Shown here one piece after another: positions 7,856-16,320 of a stretch of DNA of 64,000 bases; position 1 is the stretch's first letter; every line of letters starts with the position of its first letter. Under the pieces are notes generated by a model that was not told where the DNA came from, made no database searches, and saw only the letters and a list, made by a program, of their open reading frames with translations. The stretch is from Halomarina salina (lineage in GTDB: Archaea; Halobacteriota; Halobacteria; Halobacteriales; Haloarculaceae). Position numbers and translations under genes: made by a program. The stretch covers positions 186,001-250,000 of the forward strand of contig NZ_JALLGW010000003.1 in the NCBI RefSeq assembly GCF_023074835.1, written 5' to 3'.

Positions 7856-8848
7856 ATGGAACGACGCGAACTCGGTACGACGGGCTACGACGTCACTGAG
7901 GTCGGTCTCGGGACGTGGAACATCGGCGGAGACTGGGGGGACGTGTCGGACGAAGCGGGGCGTGAGGCGGTCCGAACCGCGCTCGACGCCGGTATCGACT
8001 TCCTCGACACGGCGGACGTCTACGGCGACGGACGTAGCGAGCGCCACATCGGCACGGTCCTGGACGAGGACGACTACGACCGCTCCGACGTCACCGTGGC
8101 GACGAAGGCCGGTCGACGACTCGACCCCCACACGGCCGAGGACTACGACCACGACCACCTCGAACGGTTCGTCGACCGGAGTCTGGAGAACCTGGGGACC
8201 GACACGCTCGACCTGCTACAGCTCCACTGCCCGCCGACCGAGGCGTACTACCAGCCGTCGACGTTCGAAGCGCTCGAATCGCTGGCGTCGTCCGGGAAGA
8301 TAGCCAGCTACGGAGTCAGCGTCGAGAAGGTCGAGGAGGCGCTGAAGGCCATCGAGTACCCCGGCGTCGAGACGGTCCAGATCATCTTCAACCCGTTCCG
8401 GCAGCGTCCGGCCGACCTGCTCTTCCGGGAGGCGAAGCGTCGCGACGTCGGCGTCATCGTTCGCGTCCCCCTCGCCTCCGGGCTGCTGACCGGCCAGCTA
8501 GACGCTGACAGCGAGTTCGCCGAGGACGACCACCGCAACTTCAACCGGGAGGGCGAGGCGTTCGACCGCGGCGAGACGTTCGCCGGACTCCCGTTCGACC
8601 GAGGGCTGGACGCCGTCGAGGCGCTTCGACCGCACGTCCCCGACGACGTCACGCTGGCACAGTTCGCGCTGCGCTGGATACTCGACCACGAAGCGGTCAC
8701 GACCGTCATCCCCGGGTCGACGTCGCCCGAGCACATTCGCGACAACGTCGCCGTCGCCGACGTCCCTCCGCTCTCGAACCAGACCCACGGCGCAGTCCGG
8801 GACGTCTACGAGGAGTACGTCTACGACGACGTCCACCACGCCTGGTAA
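7856..8848 (+). CDS. Aldo/keto reductase
   Basis: 330 residues with the AKR tetrad Asp51 and Tyr56 (FLDTADVYGDGRS), Lys84 (VATKAG) and His124 (LQLHCPP). VIPGSTSPEHIRDN near the C-terminus is the NADP-binding segment. The short 5' spacing from TTTACT suggests a leaderless message. It differs clearly in sequence from the other two AKRs in the window, with a longer loop after the His, so it is not a recent duplicate. The substrate is unknown. Confidence 0.9.
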   Translation: MERRELGTTGYDVTEVGLGTWNIGGDWGDVSDEAGREAVRTALDAGIDFLDTADVYGDGRSERHIGTVLDEDDYDRSDVTVATKAGRRLDPHTAEDYDHDHLERFVDRSLENLGTDTLDLLQLHCPPTEAYYQPSTFEALESLASSGKIASYGVSVEKVEEALKAIEYPGVETVQIIFNPFRQRPADLLFREAKRRDVGVIVRVPLASGLLTGQLDADSEFAEDDHRNFNREGEAFDRGETFAGLPFDRGLDAVEALRPHVPDDVTLAQFALRWILDHEAVTTVIPGSTSPEHIRDNVAVADVPPLSNQTHGAVRDVYEEYVYDDVHHAW

Positions 8849-8857
8849 GGGCTGACA

Positions 8858-8876
8858 GCACCGCTTCGAGCGGTGC
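8858..8876 (+). terminator. Hairpin after the aldo/keto reductase gene
   Basis: A perfect 8-bp stem GCACCGCT/AGCGGTGC with a 3-nt loop begins 10 nt after the stop codon. No T-run follows, so termination is uncertain; it could instead protect the 3' end. Confidence 0.4.
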
Positions 8877-9395
8877 AACGAGTAGGATACCCAATCTGCA
8901 TCGATTCAGTATCGTGGAACACCGGCCGGCTCTCGATGGCGCCTTCCGTGACCTCTGGAGTGGCGGGTACGAGAGGCATCGTTCTCGGAGCGTCGGTGGC
9001 GTCTTCAGGAGACATCCCCGAGAATGCGCGCGTCGTGAGAGTCGCGGAACGAGCGGTTCGCCTCTCTCCACAACTGGACGGTTGGAACACAATCGTGCCA
9101 AAATAGCGCCGAAAGTGACGAACATTTCTATTCTATTCATATATAAAAACACGAGGTTAAAGCTAAACTGTTGACCAAATATGATAGAGTAGTCTGAGAA
9201 GACTCATTTACGGAATATGTATGTGCAACTACTGACTGTATGGCGATATCTGAAAGCATTTTACTTTACGACGTTTGTGTTCTCAACGTCGGGTTTCCAC
9301 CTATTGCCCCGGCCGTCGTCGCGGGCGTCGACCCAGGGTCATCACTGTCCTATCCCTGTTACTCGTAGCGTCGAGACGCGGGGCTGCTCGTCCTC
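8877..9395. other. AT-rich intergenic island between convergent genes
   Basis: About 520 bp without a gene. From about 9105 to 9290 the sequence drops sharply in G+C (for example tctattctattcatatataa) and contains a short hairpin AGTCT/AGACT at 9191-9204. The composition differs from every neighbouring gene, which suggests foreign or degenerate DNA, but I found no transposase remnant or terminal repeats. Confidence 0.5.
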
Positions 9396-10205
9396 TCACG
9401 TCTCGCGGGCGTCGTCGACCCATGCCGGACGGGCGACGGTCGTCTCACCGAGCCCGCCGAACCGGACGGTCGCAACGCCAGTCACCGTGACGTCGGTGTC
9501 GGCGAGAACTCCGACGAAGGCGACCCGGTACTGCCGGACGCGCCCGTCGGTCGTCAGCGAGGCGGTGAACGTCCAGTCCGAGAGGTCGCTGAGGCGCATC
9601 TCGGTCAGGTCGTCCGAGGGGGGTGCCGTCGTCGTCCGGAGCGTGACCGTGCCGTCCTCGGTATCGACGGTCGGGGCCGTCGCTGCCATGTACACGCCGG
9701 ACAGCCGGTGAGCGCCCGTGAGCGAATCGGTCGGGACGCGGGGGACGGGCCCCGAGTACGTGGTCCGGTTCGGTCCACGGACGCGCTGGAAACTGTGTGT
9801 CCTGTTGTACCAGCCGTCGACCCGTGTCCCCGGAGCGATGTCGAAGCTCCGGTGGACGGAGTCGTACGTTCTGGTCACGAGCCATCGGTCGCGGGCCTCG
9901 CCGACTCGTCGGACGCGCGTCCGGTCGACCAGTACGGTCCCGTTCGCGAACTGCACCGACAGGGTCGCGACTTCGGTGAACGCGGACTCGGACAGCGCCG
10001 CGTCGTGAGCTGCCGCCAGGGCGATAGGGTCGGCGATTCCGTCCTCCGCGAGACCCGGAGGGAGGGTCGCCAGTGGGTCGTCGGTAGGGACGGGGGCTGG
10101 GGTCGGCGAGACAGACGACGCGGACTCCCGCGGTACGACGTCGCCACAGCCGGCGAGCACGAGCAGGACGGAGACGACGAGAACACCGGTGATCTGTACT
10201 CGCAT
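9396..10205 (-). CDS. Haloarchaeal lipoprotein of unknown function
   Basis: 269 residues. The N-terminus MRVQITGVLVVSVLLVLAGC is a signal peptide with a lipobox (Cys20), then a Ser/Thr/Pro-rich linker, so the mature protein should be lipid-anchored outside the membrane. The rest is beta-rich with several NRT/NGT N-glycosylation sequons (for example near FANGT and YNRTHS). It resembles a haloarchaeal lipoprotein family of unknown role (DUF7537-like, from memory). The start at 10205 was chosen over 10232 because it begins the signal peptide directly. Confidence 0.75.
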   Translation of the reverse strand: MRVQITGVLVVSVLLVLAGCGDVVPRESASSVSPTPAPVPTDDPLATLPPGLAEDGIADPIALAAAHDAALSESAFTEVATLSVQFANGTVLVDRTRVRRVGEARDRWLVTRTYDSVHRSFDIAPGTRVDGWYNRTHSFQRVRGPNRTTYSGPVPRVPTDSLTGAHRLSGVYMAATAPTVDTEDGTVTLRTTTAPPSDDLTEMRLSDLSDWTFTASLTTDGRVRQYRVAFVGVLADTDVTVTGVATVRFGGLGETTVARPAWVDDARET

Positions 10206-10659
10206 GCGAGGCAGTCCACGCCCGTCTCGCAAATAACTGCGGGTCGACCTGCCGACACGCTCGGGTTGAGGTGAGTCGAAGCAGGGTACGTAGTCGCTGA
10301 GCTACGCAACGTAACGAACATAGCTCTGTTATACTAGACGCAGAACTCGCCCAGTCGGAACGGTTCGGAGAGTTCCGGAATCTTGAATGCTAACTCCTCA
10401 CACGGGGGCGTCTCTCCAGCACGATATTCCAAAAAGCGACAGAAGCGGAACGTAATATCGTCGTTGTTAACCTAAACACGAGAATTACCTGCTGATGTTG
10501 GGGCCTCTGCGCGGTCGTTCGGGCTTTCATAATTGATGAACAGATTGGGTGGTATGCGGAATAGCATTTCACCTTTCGGGGGGGCGTGGTTCCACTATCG
10601 AGCGGCCCGGTTCGAGTTCTGGGTGACACGAGAGGAACGGGGTTCGGGGAGCGAGGGTG
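10206..10659. other. Intergenic region with lower-G+C patches
   Basis: 454 bp between the lipoprotein and the IclR gene, which are both on the minus strand. Patches around 10430-10580 are AT-richer than the surroundings. A 79-codon minus-strand frame (10390-10629) is open but has no recognisable domain and poor codon usage, so it is not called. A GGTTCGAGTTC near 10607 is not part of a tRNA. Confidence 0.45.
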
Positions 10660-11424
10660 CTACGAGTAGGTGACGTTCAGTTCGATGACGTTGACCGCTT
10701 CGAGAACCCGATTCGGCAGTTCCTCGGTGAAGCGGTCGTCGCGGATGCGGTTCGAGGGGCCGGAGACGCTGATCGCGCCGAGGACGCGCCCGTTGTTGCT
10801 GAGGATTGGGGCGGCGACGCAGCGCAGTCCGGGCAGTCGCTCCTCGTCGTCGAACGCGACGCCGGTCTCGCGTATCTCCGCCAGTTCGGCCTCCAGTTCG
10901 TCCCGGTCGGTGATGGTCGTGGGCGTGAACCCCGTCAGCCCGTGCATCTCGACGATCTCGTCGACGCGTTCGTCGGGGAAGTGAGCCAGCATCGCCTTGC
11001 CGAGGGCCGTCCCGTGCAGCGAGACGCGGGTGCCGACGTGGGCTTCGACCTGGACCGCTCGCTCGCCGCGCGCCCGGTGGAGGTACGACCCGCGGCCGTG
11101 TTGCTCGACCATGAGGTTCGCCAGTTCGCCCGTGCGTTCGGCCAGGTCGTCGACCTCCGGTCGTGCGATCTCGTAGATGTCCATCTGGATGCGGGCGAAC
11201 GCGCCGTACTCGAGGAACCGGATGCCGATGTGGTACGTCGAGCCCTCCTTGACGACGTACTCCTCCTGGACCAGCGTGCTCAGGTAGTTGTGGATGGTGC
11301 TCTTCGGCAGTCCGAGGTGTTCCGAGAGCTCAGAGACGCCTGCTCCGTTGAGCTGTTTCAGTGCGTCGAGTATCTCGAAGGCGTTCTCGACCGACTTCAC
11401 GGCGTGTTTCGCCTGCTTCCCCAT
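10660..11424 (-). CDS. IclR family transcriptional regulator (XacR-like candidate)
   Basis: 254 residues: an N-terminal winged helix (about 8-72, with GVSELSEHLGLPKSTIHNYL as the helix-turn-helix) and a C-terminal IclR effector domain (about 85-254, with LHGTALGKAMLA and LRCVAAPIL). In Haloferax volcanii the regulator of xylose and arabinose degradation, XacR, is an IclR protein, and this gene is divergent from a GH67 alpha-glucuronidase, so control of pentose or xylan genes is likely but inferred. A dyad at 11451-11464 overlaps its own TATA-like region, which suggests autoregulation. Confidence 0.9.
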   Translation of the reverse strand: MGKQAKHAVKSVENAFEILDALKQLNGAGVSELSEHLGLPKSTIHNYLSTLVQEEYVVKEGSTYHIGIRFLEYGAFARIQMDIYEIARPEVDDLAERTGELANLMVEQHGRGSYLHRARGERAVQVEAHVGTRVSLHGTALGKAMLAHFPDERVDEIVEMHGLTGFTPTTITDRDELEAELAEIRETGVAFDDEERLPGLRCVAAPILSNNGRVLGAISVSGPSNRIRDDRFTEELPNRVLEAVNVIELNVTYS

Positions 11425-11446
11425 GCGTGCTCTTGAGGGAGCCGTC

Positions 11447-11468
11447 TATTGAAACATTTGTTTCGAAA
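11447..11468. promoter_or_regulatory. Dyad operator candidate at the iclR promoter
   Basis: GAAACA-TT-TGTTTC (11451-11464) is a perfect 6-bp inverted repeat followed by the palindrome TTTCGAAA (11461-11468). On the minus strand the region 11447-11453 reads as a TATA-like TTTCAATAG at 24-30 nt before the start codon, so a bound protein would block transcription of the regulator. The same TGTTTC half-site occurs at 26737-26742 upstream of the ABC substrate-binding protein. Confidence 0.5.
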
Positions 11469-11624
11469 CCCGATACGATATTCAGGACTACTGAACGGGA
11501 GTTCCAGCGTAGTGCCGGGGGGCGTGCGTACCGCCATGGAGCGCCCAGACCATCGGGAGCGGCCGTCGTCGGCCCGGTCAGCCGACCGCCAAGGCTTTGA
11601 CGGCCGCGGGTGAATCCGCGGCAG

Positions 11625-13703
11625 ATGGCACTCGAACCGTACGACGACTGCTGGCTCCGGTACGGCGAGGTCGACGGGGCGTCGCTCCCGGAGTCGTATC
11701 GAACCTACTGCGCGAACGTCTACGCGTCCGTCGGAGCGCCCGAACTCGGCGCTGTCCGCGAGGAACTGCGGCGAGGAATCGACGGCCTGCTCGGGCGAGA
11801 ACCCCACCTCTGGCAACATCCGCCCCGGTCGGCCGAGGGCTTCCTCGCGGTCGGGACGCCCGACGAGATGGAGGTCGTCCACGACTCGGTGGCGGTCGAC
11901 GCCGTCGACTCGCTCGCCGACGGCGGGTTCCACCTGCGCACGACGGAGTGGGAGGGCTGCGACGTCCTCGTCCTCACCGCCCCCACCGACCGGGGACTCG
12001 TGTACGGGACGTTCCACCTCCTCCGGCACCTCTCGCTCGGCCGCTCCGTCGACGACCTGGACCTGTTCGAGGAGCCAGCGAACGCCGAGCGTCTCGTCAA
12101 CCACTGGGACAACCCGTTCCGTCGGTCGATGGAGCGAGGGTACGCCGGCCAGTCGCTCTTCGACTTCGAGGCGTTGCCGAACCTCGACGACCGGTACGTC
12201 GACTACGCCCGCCTCCTCGCCTCGGTCGGAATCAACGGCGTCGTCCTCAACAACGTCAACACGGAGATTCCCGACCGCGAGAGCGCGAACCCCGCGATGA
12301 GCGAACTGGCGGGGTGGCGGTTGCTCGAATCGCGGTACCTGGAGGACCTGACCGGCCTCGCCGCCCTGTTCCGCAGGTACGGCATCCGCACCTACCTCTC
12401 GGTGAACTTCGGCGCGCCCGAGAAGGTGGGCGACCTCGAGACGTCAGACCCGACCGACGAGCGAGTCGAACGGTGGTGGGCGGAGAAGGCCGACGAGGTG
12501 TACGACCTGATACCCGACTTCGGCGGTTTCGTCGTCAAGGCCGACTCCGAGGGACAGCCGGGACCGTACAACTACGACGCCGACCACGTGGACGGGGCGA
12601 ACGTCCTCGCGCGAGCGCTCGAACCGCACGGTGGCCGGGTCTGGTGGCGCGCGTTCGTCTACGGCTCGCACAGCGACCGGGCGGTCCAGCAGTACGAGAC
12701 GTTCGAACCGCTCGACGGCGAGTTCCACGACAACGTAACGGTTCAGGTGAAGAACGGTCCCATCGACTTCCAGCCCCGCGAGCCGATATCGCCGGTGTTC
12801 GGGCAGATGCCAGACACCGACCTCGGCCTGGAGCTCCAGATAACCGGCGAGTACACCGGCCAACACGTCCACGCCTGCTACCACGTCCCGATGTGGAAGG
12901 AGGTGCTGGAGTTCGACACCGACCCGGAGGGCCACGGAAAGCGAGTGAAGGAGCTGTTCTCGGACCCCGGAACGGGACTGGCGGGCGTGGGCGGCCCCGG
13001 CGCGGACCCGAACTGGACCGGCCACTACCTCGCGCAGGCGAACCTCTACGGCTACGGCCGTCTCGCCTGGAACCCCGACCTCGACACCGCCACCATCACC
13101 GACGAGTGGGTCCGCCAGACGTTCGGCCACGACCCGGAGGTCGTCGAGACCGTCACCGACGTCATGCACGACAGCTGGCCCGCCGTCGTCGACTACACGA
13201 CCGGCGGCCTCGGCCTCATGCACATGATGTACAACGGCGAGGCCCGCCTGGAGAACCACTACGACCCGAACCCCGAGGAGTGGCCGGGCTACCACGGCGC
13301 GTCCGAGGACGGCATCGGTGTGGACCGCAACGCTCGTGCGAACGGCTTCGCCCAGCAGTACCCCGACGCACTCGCCGACCGGTACGACGACCCCGAGACG
13401 TGCCCCGAGGAGTTGCTGCTGTTCTTCCACCACCTGCCCTGGGACCACGAACTCGACGACGGGCGGACGGTCGTCCAGACGCTGTACGACAACTGCTTCG
13501 CCGGCGTCGAACTGGCCGAGACGTTGCGGGAGCGCTGGCGTTCGCTCGACGGACGGGTCGACGAGAGGCGGTTCCGCCACGTCGCCGAGCGGTTCGACGA
13601 GCAGGTCGTCCAGGCCGAGCGGTGGGCCGAGACGCTGACCGCGTTCTTCTACGACCACTCGGGGGTTCCCGACGAGCTCGGGCGCGTCCCACGCGACGAG
13701 TGA
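11625..13703 (+). CDS. Alpha-glucuronidase, GH67
   Basis: 692 residues, the usual length for GH67, which removes (4-O-methyl)glucuronate from the non-reducing end of xylo-oligosaccharides. The general-acid motif KADSEGQPGP puts Glu309 at the acid position, and the two base carboxylates are Asp381 (PIDFQPREP) and Glu409 (LQITGEY), 28 residues apart as in characterised enzymes. There is no signal peptide, so it acts in the cytoplasm on imported oligosaccharides. The ATG at 11625 is preferred over an in-frame GTG at 11610. It is divergent from the IclR gene and upstream of mannonate dehydratase, which handles a later step of glucuronate breakdown. Confidence 0.95.
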   Translation: MALEPYDDCWLRYGEVDGASLPESYRTYCANVYASVGAPELGAVREELRRGIDGLLGREPHLWQHPPRSAEGFLAVGTPDEMEVVHDSVAVDAVDSLADGGFHLRTTEWEGCDVLVLTAPTDRGLVYGTFHLLRHLSLGRSVDDLDLFEEPANAERLVNHWDNPFRRSMERGYAGQSLFDFEALPNLDDRYVDYARLLASVGINGVVLNNVNTEIPDRESANPAMSELAGWRLLESRYLEDLTGLAALFRRYGIRTYLSVNFGAPEKVGDLETSDPTDERVERWWAEKADEVYDLIPDFGGFVVKADSEGQPGPYNYDADHVDGANVLARALEPHGGRVWWRAFVYGSHSDRAVQQYETFEPLDGEFHDNVTVQVKNGPIDFQPREPISPVFGQMPDTDLGLELQITGEYTGQHVHACYHVPMWKEVLEFDTDPEGHGKRVKELFSDPGTGLAGVGGPGADPNWTGHYLAQANLYGYGRLAWNPDLDTATITDEWVRQTFGHDPEVVETVTDVMHDSWPAVVDYTTGGLGLMHMMYNGEARLENHYDPNPEEWPGYHGASEDGIGVDRNARANGFAQQYPDALADRYDDPETCPEELLLFFHHLPWDHELDDGRTVVQTLYDNCFAGVELAETLRERWRSLDGRVDERRFRHVAERFDEQVVQAERWAETLTAFFYDHSGVPDELGRVPRDE

Positions 13704-13778
13704 GGGGGAGTTCCGGCCGACAGTGGGGCACGCGAGTCGTGTTCGGTGACCGGTCACGTCCGCTCGCCACCGCACAAG

Positions 13779-13787
13779 CTATTTGTC
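13779..13787 (+). promoter_or_regulatory. TATA-like box for mannonate dehydratase
   Basis: CTATTTGTC lies 22-30 nt before the ATG at 13809, the spacing expected for a leaderless haloarchaeal transcript. This supports the internal start codon over the upstream in-frame ATG at 13746. Confidence 0.5.
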
Positions 13788-13808
13788 GGGGTTCTCCGAA
13801 CCGAGGGT

Positions 13809-14762
13809 ATGGACCCAACGTGGATGCTCCCGCCGCGTCCCGACCGTCGATGGACGCTCGCCCGGCAACTCGGTCTCTCGACGGCCGTCGTTCGATTCTG
13901 GGGGAAGACGGAGTGGTGGACGTACGACTCGCTGTTGCGGACCGCCAACCGGTTCGCCGACCACGGCCTCTCGCTCGACGTGGTCGAGGACCGACCGCCG
14001 ATGACGAAGACCGTCCTCGGCGAGGACGGCCGCGACGAGGAGATTGCGACGGTCAAACGCCTCCTCCGGAACATGGGCGAGGTCGGCATCGGCGTCTACT
14101 CGTGGGTGTGGACGGAGAACCCGGTGGGCGTCCTCCGGACATCCGACGCGGTCCCACTACGTGGGGAGTCCCGGACCACGGCCTACGACCACGAGCAGTC
14201 GGAACGCGCCCCAGACCACCCGGTGGACATCACGGAGGCCGAACTGTGGGAGAACCTGGAGTACTTCCTCGACGAGGTGGTCCCGGTCGCGGAGGAGGCG
14301 GGGGTCGACCTCGCGCTCCACCCCGACGACCCGCCGGTGTCGCCCGTCCGTGGCGTGCCCCGGCTCGTCACCTCGGTCGAGAACGTCCAGCGCATCCTCG
14401 ACCTTCACGACAGCCCGAACCACGGTCTCACGTTCTGTCAGGGGAACTTCTCGGCGATGGGTACCGACGTCCCGGAGACCATCCGCCGGTTCGGCGACCG
14501 CATCCACTTCGTCCACTTCCGGGACGTCGAGGGGACGCCCGAGCAGTTCGTCGAGACGTGGCACGAGGAGGGTCAGACCGACATGCTCGCGGCGATGCGG
14601 GCGTACCGGGAGGTGGGGTTCGACGGGCCGATACGCCCCGACCACGTCCCGCGGATGCTCGACGACGAGGACCGCGAGGGCGCGATGTCGGGGTACACCG
14701 ACACGGGACGGCTGTTCGCCATCGGCTACATGAAAGGGCTGCTGGAGCAGACAGCTCCGTAG
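13809..14762 (+). CDS. uxuA: Mannonate dehydratase
   Basis: 317 residues of the UxuA TIM-barrel family (EC 4.2.1.8), which dehydrates D-mannonate to 2-keto-3-deoxygluconate. Family features seen include the start WMLPPRPDRRW, ALHPDDPP near 180, LTFCQGNFSAMG near 212 (the metal-binding Cys region), IHFVHFRDV near 236 and IRPDHVPRM near 280. It is somewhat shorter than the roughly 390-residue E. coli enzyme, as in many archaeal and Firmicute forms. With uronate isomerase at 40.9 kb it forms the glucuronate branch; fructuronate reductase would be needed between them. Confidence 0.93.
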   Translation: MDPTWMLPPRPDRRWTLARQLGLSTAVVRFWGKTEWWTYDSLLRTANRFADHGLSLDVVEDRPPMTKTVLGEDGRDEEIATVKRLLRNMGEVGIGVYSWVWTENPVGVLRTSDAVPLRGESRTTAYDHEQSERAPDHPVDITEAELWENLEYFLDEVVPVAEEAGVDLALHPDDPPVSPVRGVPRLVTSVENVQRILDLHDSPNHGLTFCQGNFSAMGTDVPETIRRFGDRIHFVHFRDVEGTPEQFVETWHEEGQTDMLAAMRAYREVGFDGPIRPDHVPRMLDDEDREGAMSGYTDTGRLFAIGYMKGLLEQTAP

Positions 14763-14832
14763 GTCGGTAGGTCGGGGGCGACTGTCGCCGCCGAACGCAC
14801 GCTTATTATCGTCCGAGTCGCGACCCGAGGTA

Positions 14833-16275
14833 GTGGGACTCGCGAAGAACCCGATACGGCTACTGCTCCTCGGCATCGGCGCGGCCCTCGCGCGTCTGCA
14901 CCTCGTCGCGCCGGAACGGGTGCACGAGACGACGGACCTCGCGTGGCCCCGCATCGTCACCGGTCTCGCCCGGATGTCGAAGAGCGTCGTCGACGTCGCG
15001 ATGGTCGGTATCGCCGTCGGGCCGACGGCCATCGCCGGGATGGGGTTCGCCGGCCCGTACTGGGGGATGACGTTCGCCATCGGCGGCGGGATGGCGGCCG
15101 GGACCATCGCGCTCGTCTCCCAGCGCTACGGTGCGGAGGCGTACGACGGACTCGGACAGGTCGTCCGGTCGAGCGCGTTGCTCGTGACCGTCGTCGGCGT
15201 CCCCGTCGCGGCGCTGTTCTGGGTCGCCCCGGTCGAACTCATTGGTCTGTTGAGCGACGACCCCGCCGCCGTCGCGTACGGCGCGGACTACCTCCGCATC
15301 CTCTCGCTGGGCGTCCCCTTTGCTATCCTGAACCAGATCGGGAGTCGGGTGTTCGTCGGCGTCGACGACGCGTGGACGCCGATGGTCGTCCGCTCGGGCG
15401 GTGCCGTGACGAACGCCGCCCTCAACGCGGTCCTCGTCTTCGGGTTCGACATGGGCGTCGCCGGCGCAGCGCTCGGGACCGTCGTCGCCAGCGTCCTCGT
15501 GACGGCGGCGTTTGCAATCGGGCTCACCGCCGGGCGACTCCCCGGAATCGGTGCGCTCCCGATGACCGTCGACCCCGCGAGCCGGTACGTCGACCGGGGA
15601 ACGCTCGCCGACCTCGTCTCCATCGGCCTGCCGGTCGTCGGCCGGAACTCCGTCTGGACGGTCGCCCGGTTCCCCATCCTCGCCTTCGTCGGACTGCTCG
15701 GTCCGAACGTCGTCGCCGCGTACGTCATCAGCCGACGTATCTGGGGGCTGATGAACACGCCCGGCTGGGGGTTCGGTCTCGCCGCGAGTAGCCTCGTCGG
15801 GCAGGCGCTCGGCGGCGACCACGAGGACGGCGCGGCGACGTACGGCCGCGAGATAACGTACTTCACGACCGCGACCTACCTGCTCGCGGCGGCCGTCGTG
15901 GCACTGTTCGCCGAACCCATCGTCCGCGGGTTCGTCGACGACCCGGCGTCCGGGACGGTCCCGGTGGCGGTCGGACTGGTGTACGCCGCCTGCGTCGCCG
16001 TCGTTCCACAGGGCGTCGGCCAGAGCGTCGCGGGCGCACTCGACTCGACGGGCGACACGCGGTGGCCGTTCTACGGGCGAGTAGTCGGGATGTTCGGTTT
16101 CGCCATCCCGCTCACGTACCTCGCCGCGACGGTCCCGTCGCTCGGGCTGTGGGGACTGTACCTGGCCTTCCTCGGCGAGAGCCTTCCGACCGCGCTCGTC
16201 ACCGTTCACCGCTTCCGTTCGGGGCGGTGGCGAGCCATCAGCCGGACGTACCGACCGGGCGCTGCCGACGACTGA
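14833..16275 (+). CDS. MATE family efflux transporter
   Basis: 480 residues with about 12 hydrophobic segments and the typical MATE signatures, for example LARMSKSVVDVAMVGIAVGPTAIAGMG early in each half and repeated LGIPF/GVPFAILNQ motifs. Such proteins export organic cations, drugs or metabolites using an ion gradient. The start is GTG at 14833, supported by CTTATTATC at 14802-14810. It lies in the sugar block without clear functional linkage; export of excess sugar acids would be speculation. Confidence 0.9.
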   Translation: MGLAKNPIRLLLLGIGAALARLHLVAPERVHETTDLAWPRIVTGLARMSKSVVDVAMVGIAVGPTAIAGMGFAGPYWGMTFAIGGGMAAGTIALVSQRYGAEAYDGLGQVVRSSALLVTVVGVPVAALFWVAPVELIGLLSDDPAAVAYGADYLRILSLGVPFAILNQIGSRVFVGVDDAWTPMVVRSGGAVTNAALNAVLVFGFDMGVAGAALGTVVASVLVTAAFAIGLTAGRLPGIGALPMTVDPASRYVDRGTLADLVSIGLPVVGRNSVWTVARFPILAFVGLLGPNVVAAYVISRRIWGLMNTPGWGFGLAASSLVGQALGGDHEDGAATYGREITYFTTATYLLAAAVVALFAEPIVRGFVDDPASGTVPVAVGLVYAACVAVVPQGVGQSVAGALDSTGDTRWPFYGRVVGMFGFAIPLTYLAATVPSLGLWGLYLAFLGESLPTALVTVHRFRSGRWRAISRTYRPGAADD

Positions 16276-16320
16276 CCGACGGTGCGGAGGTGCGCCATGG
16301 GACGGCTTCCGACACCCGGC

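Noticed and set aside
10390-10629. 79-codon minus-strand ORF in the lower-G+C gap
   Set aside because: No domain, unusual composition for a haloarchaeal protein, and no promoter-like element in the right place.
10540-10640. tRNA suggested by a GGTTCGAGTTC T-loop-like string
   Set aside because: No acceptor stem, D-arm or anticodon stem can be built around it.
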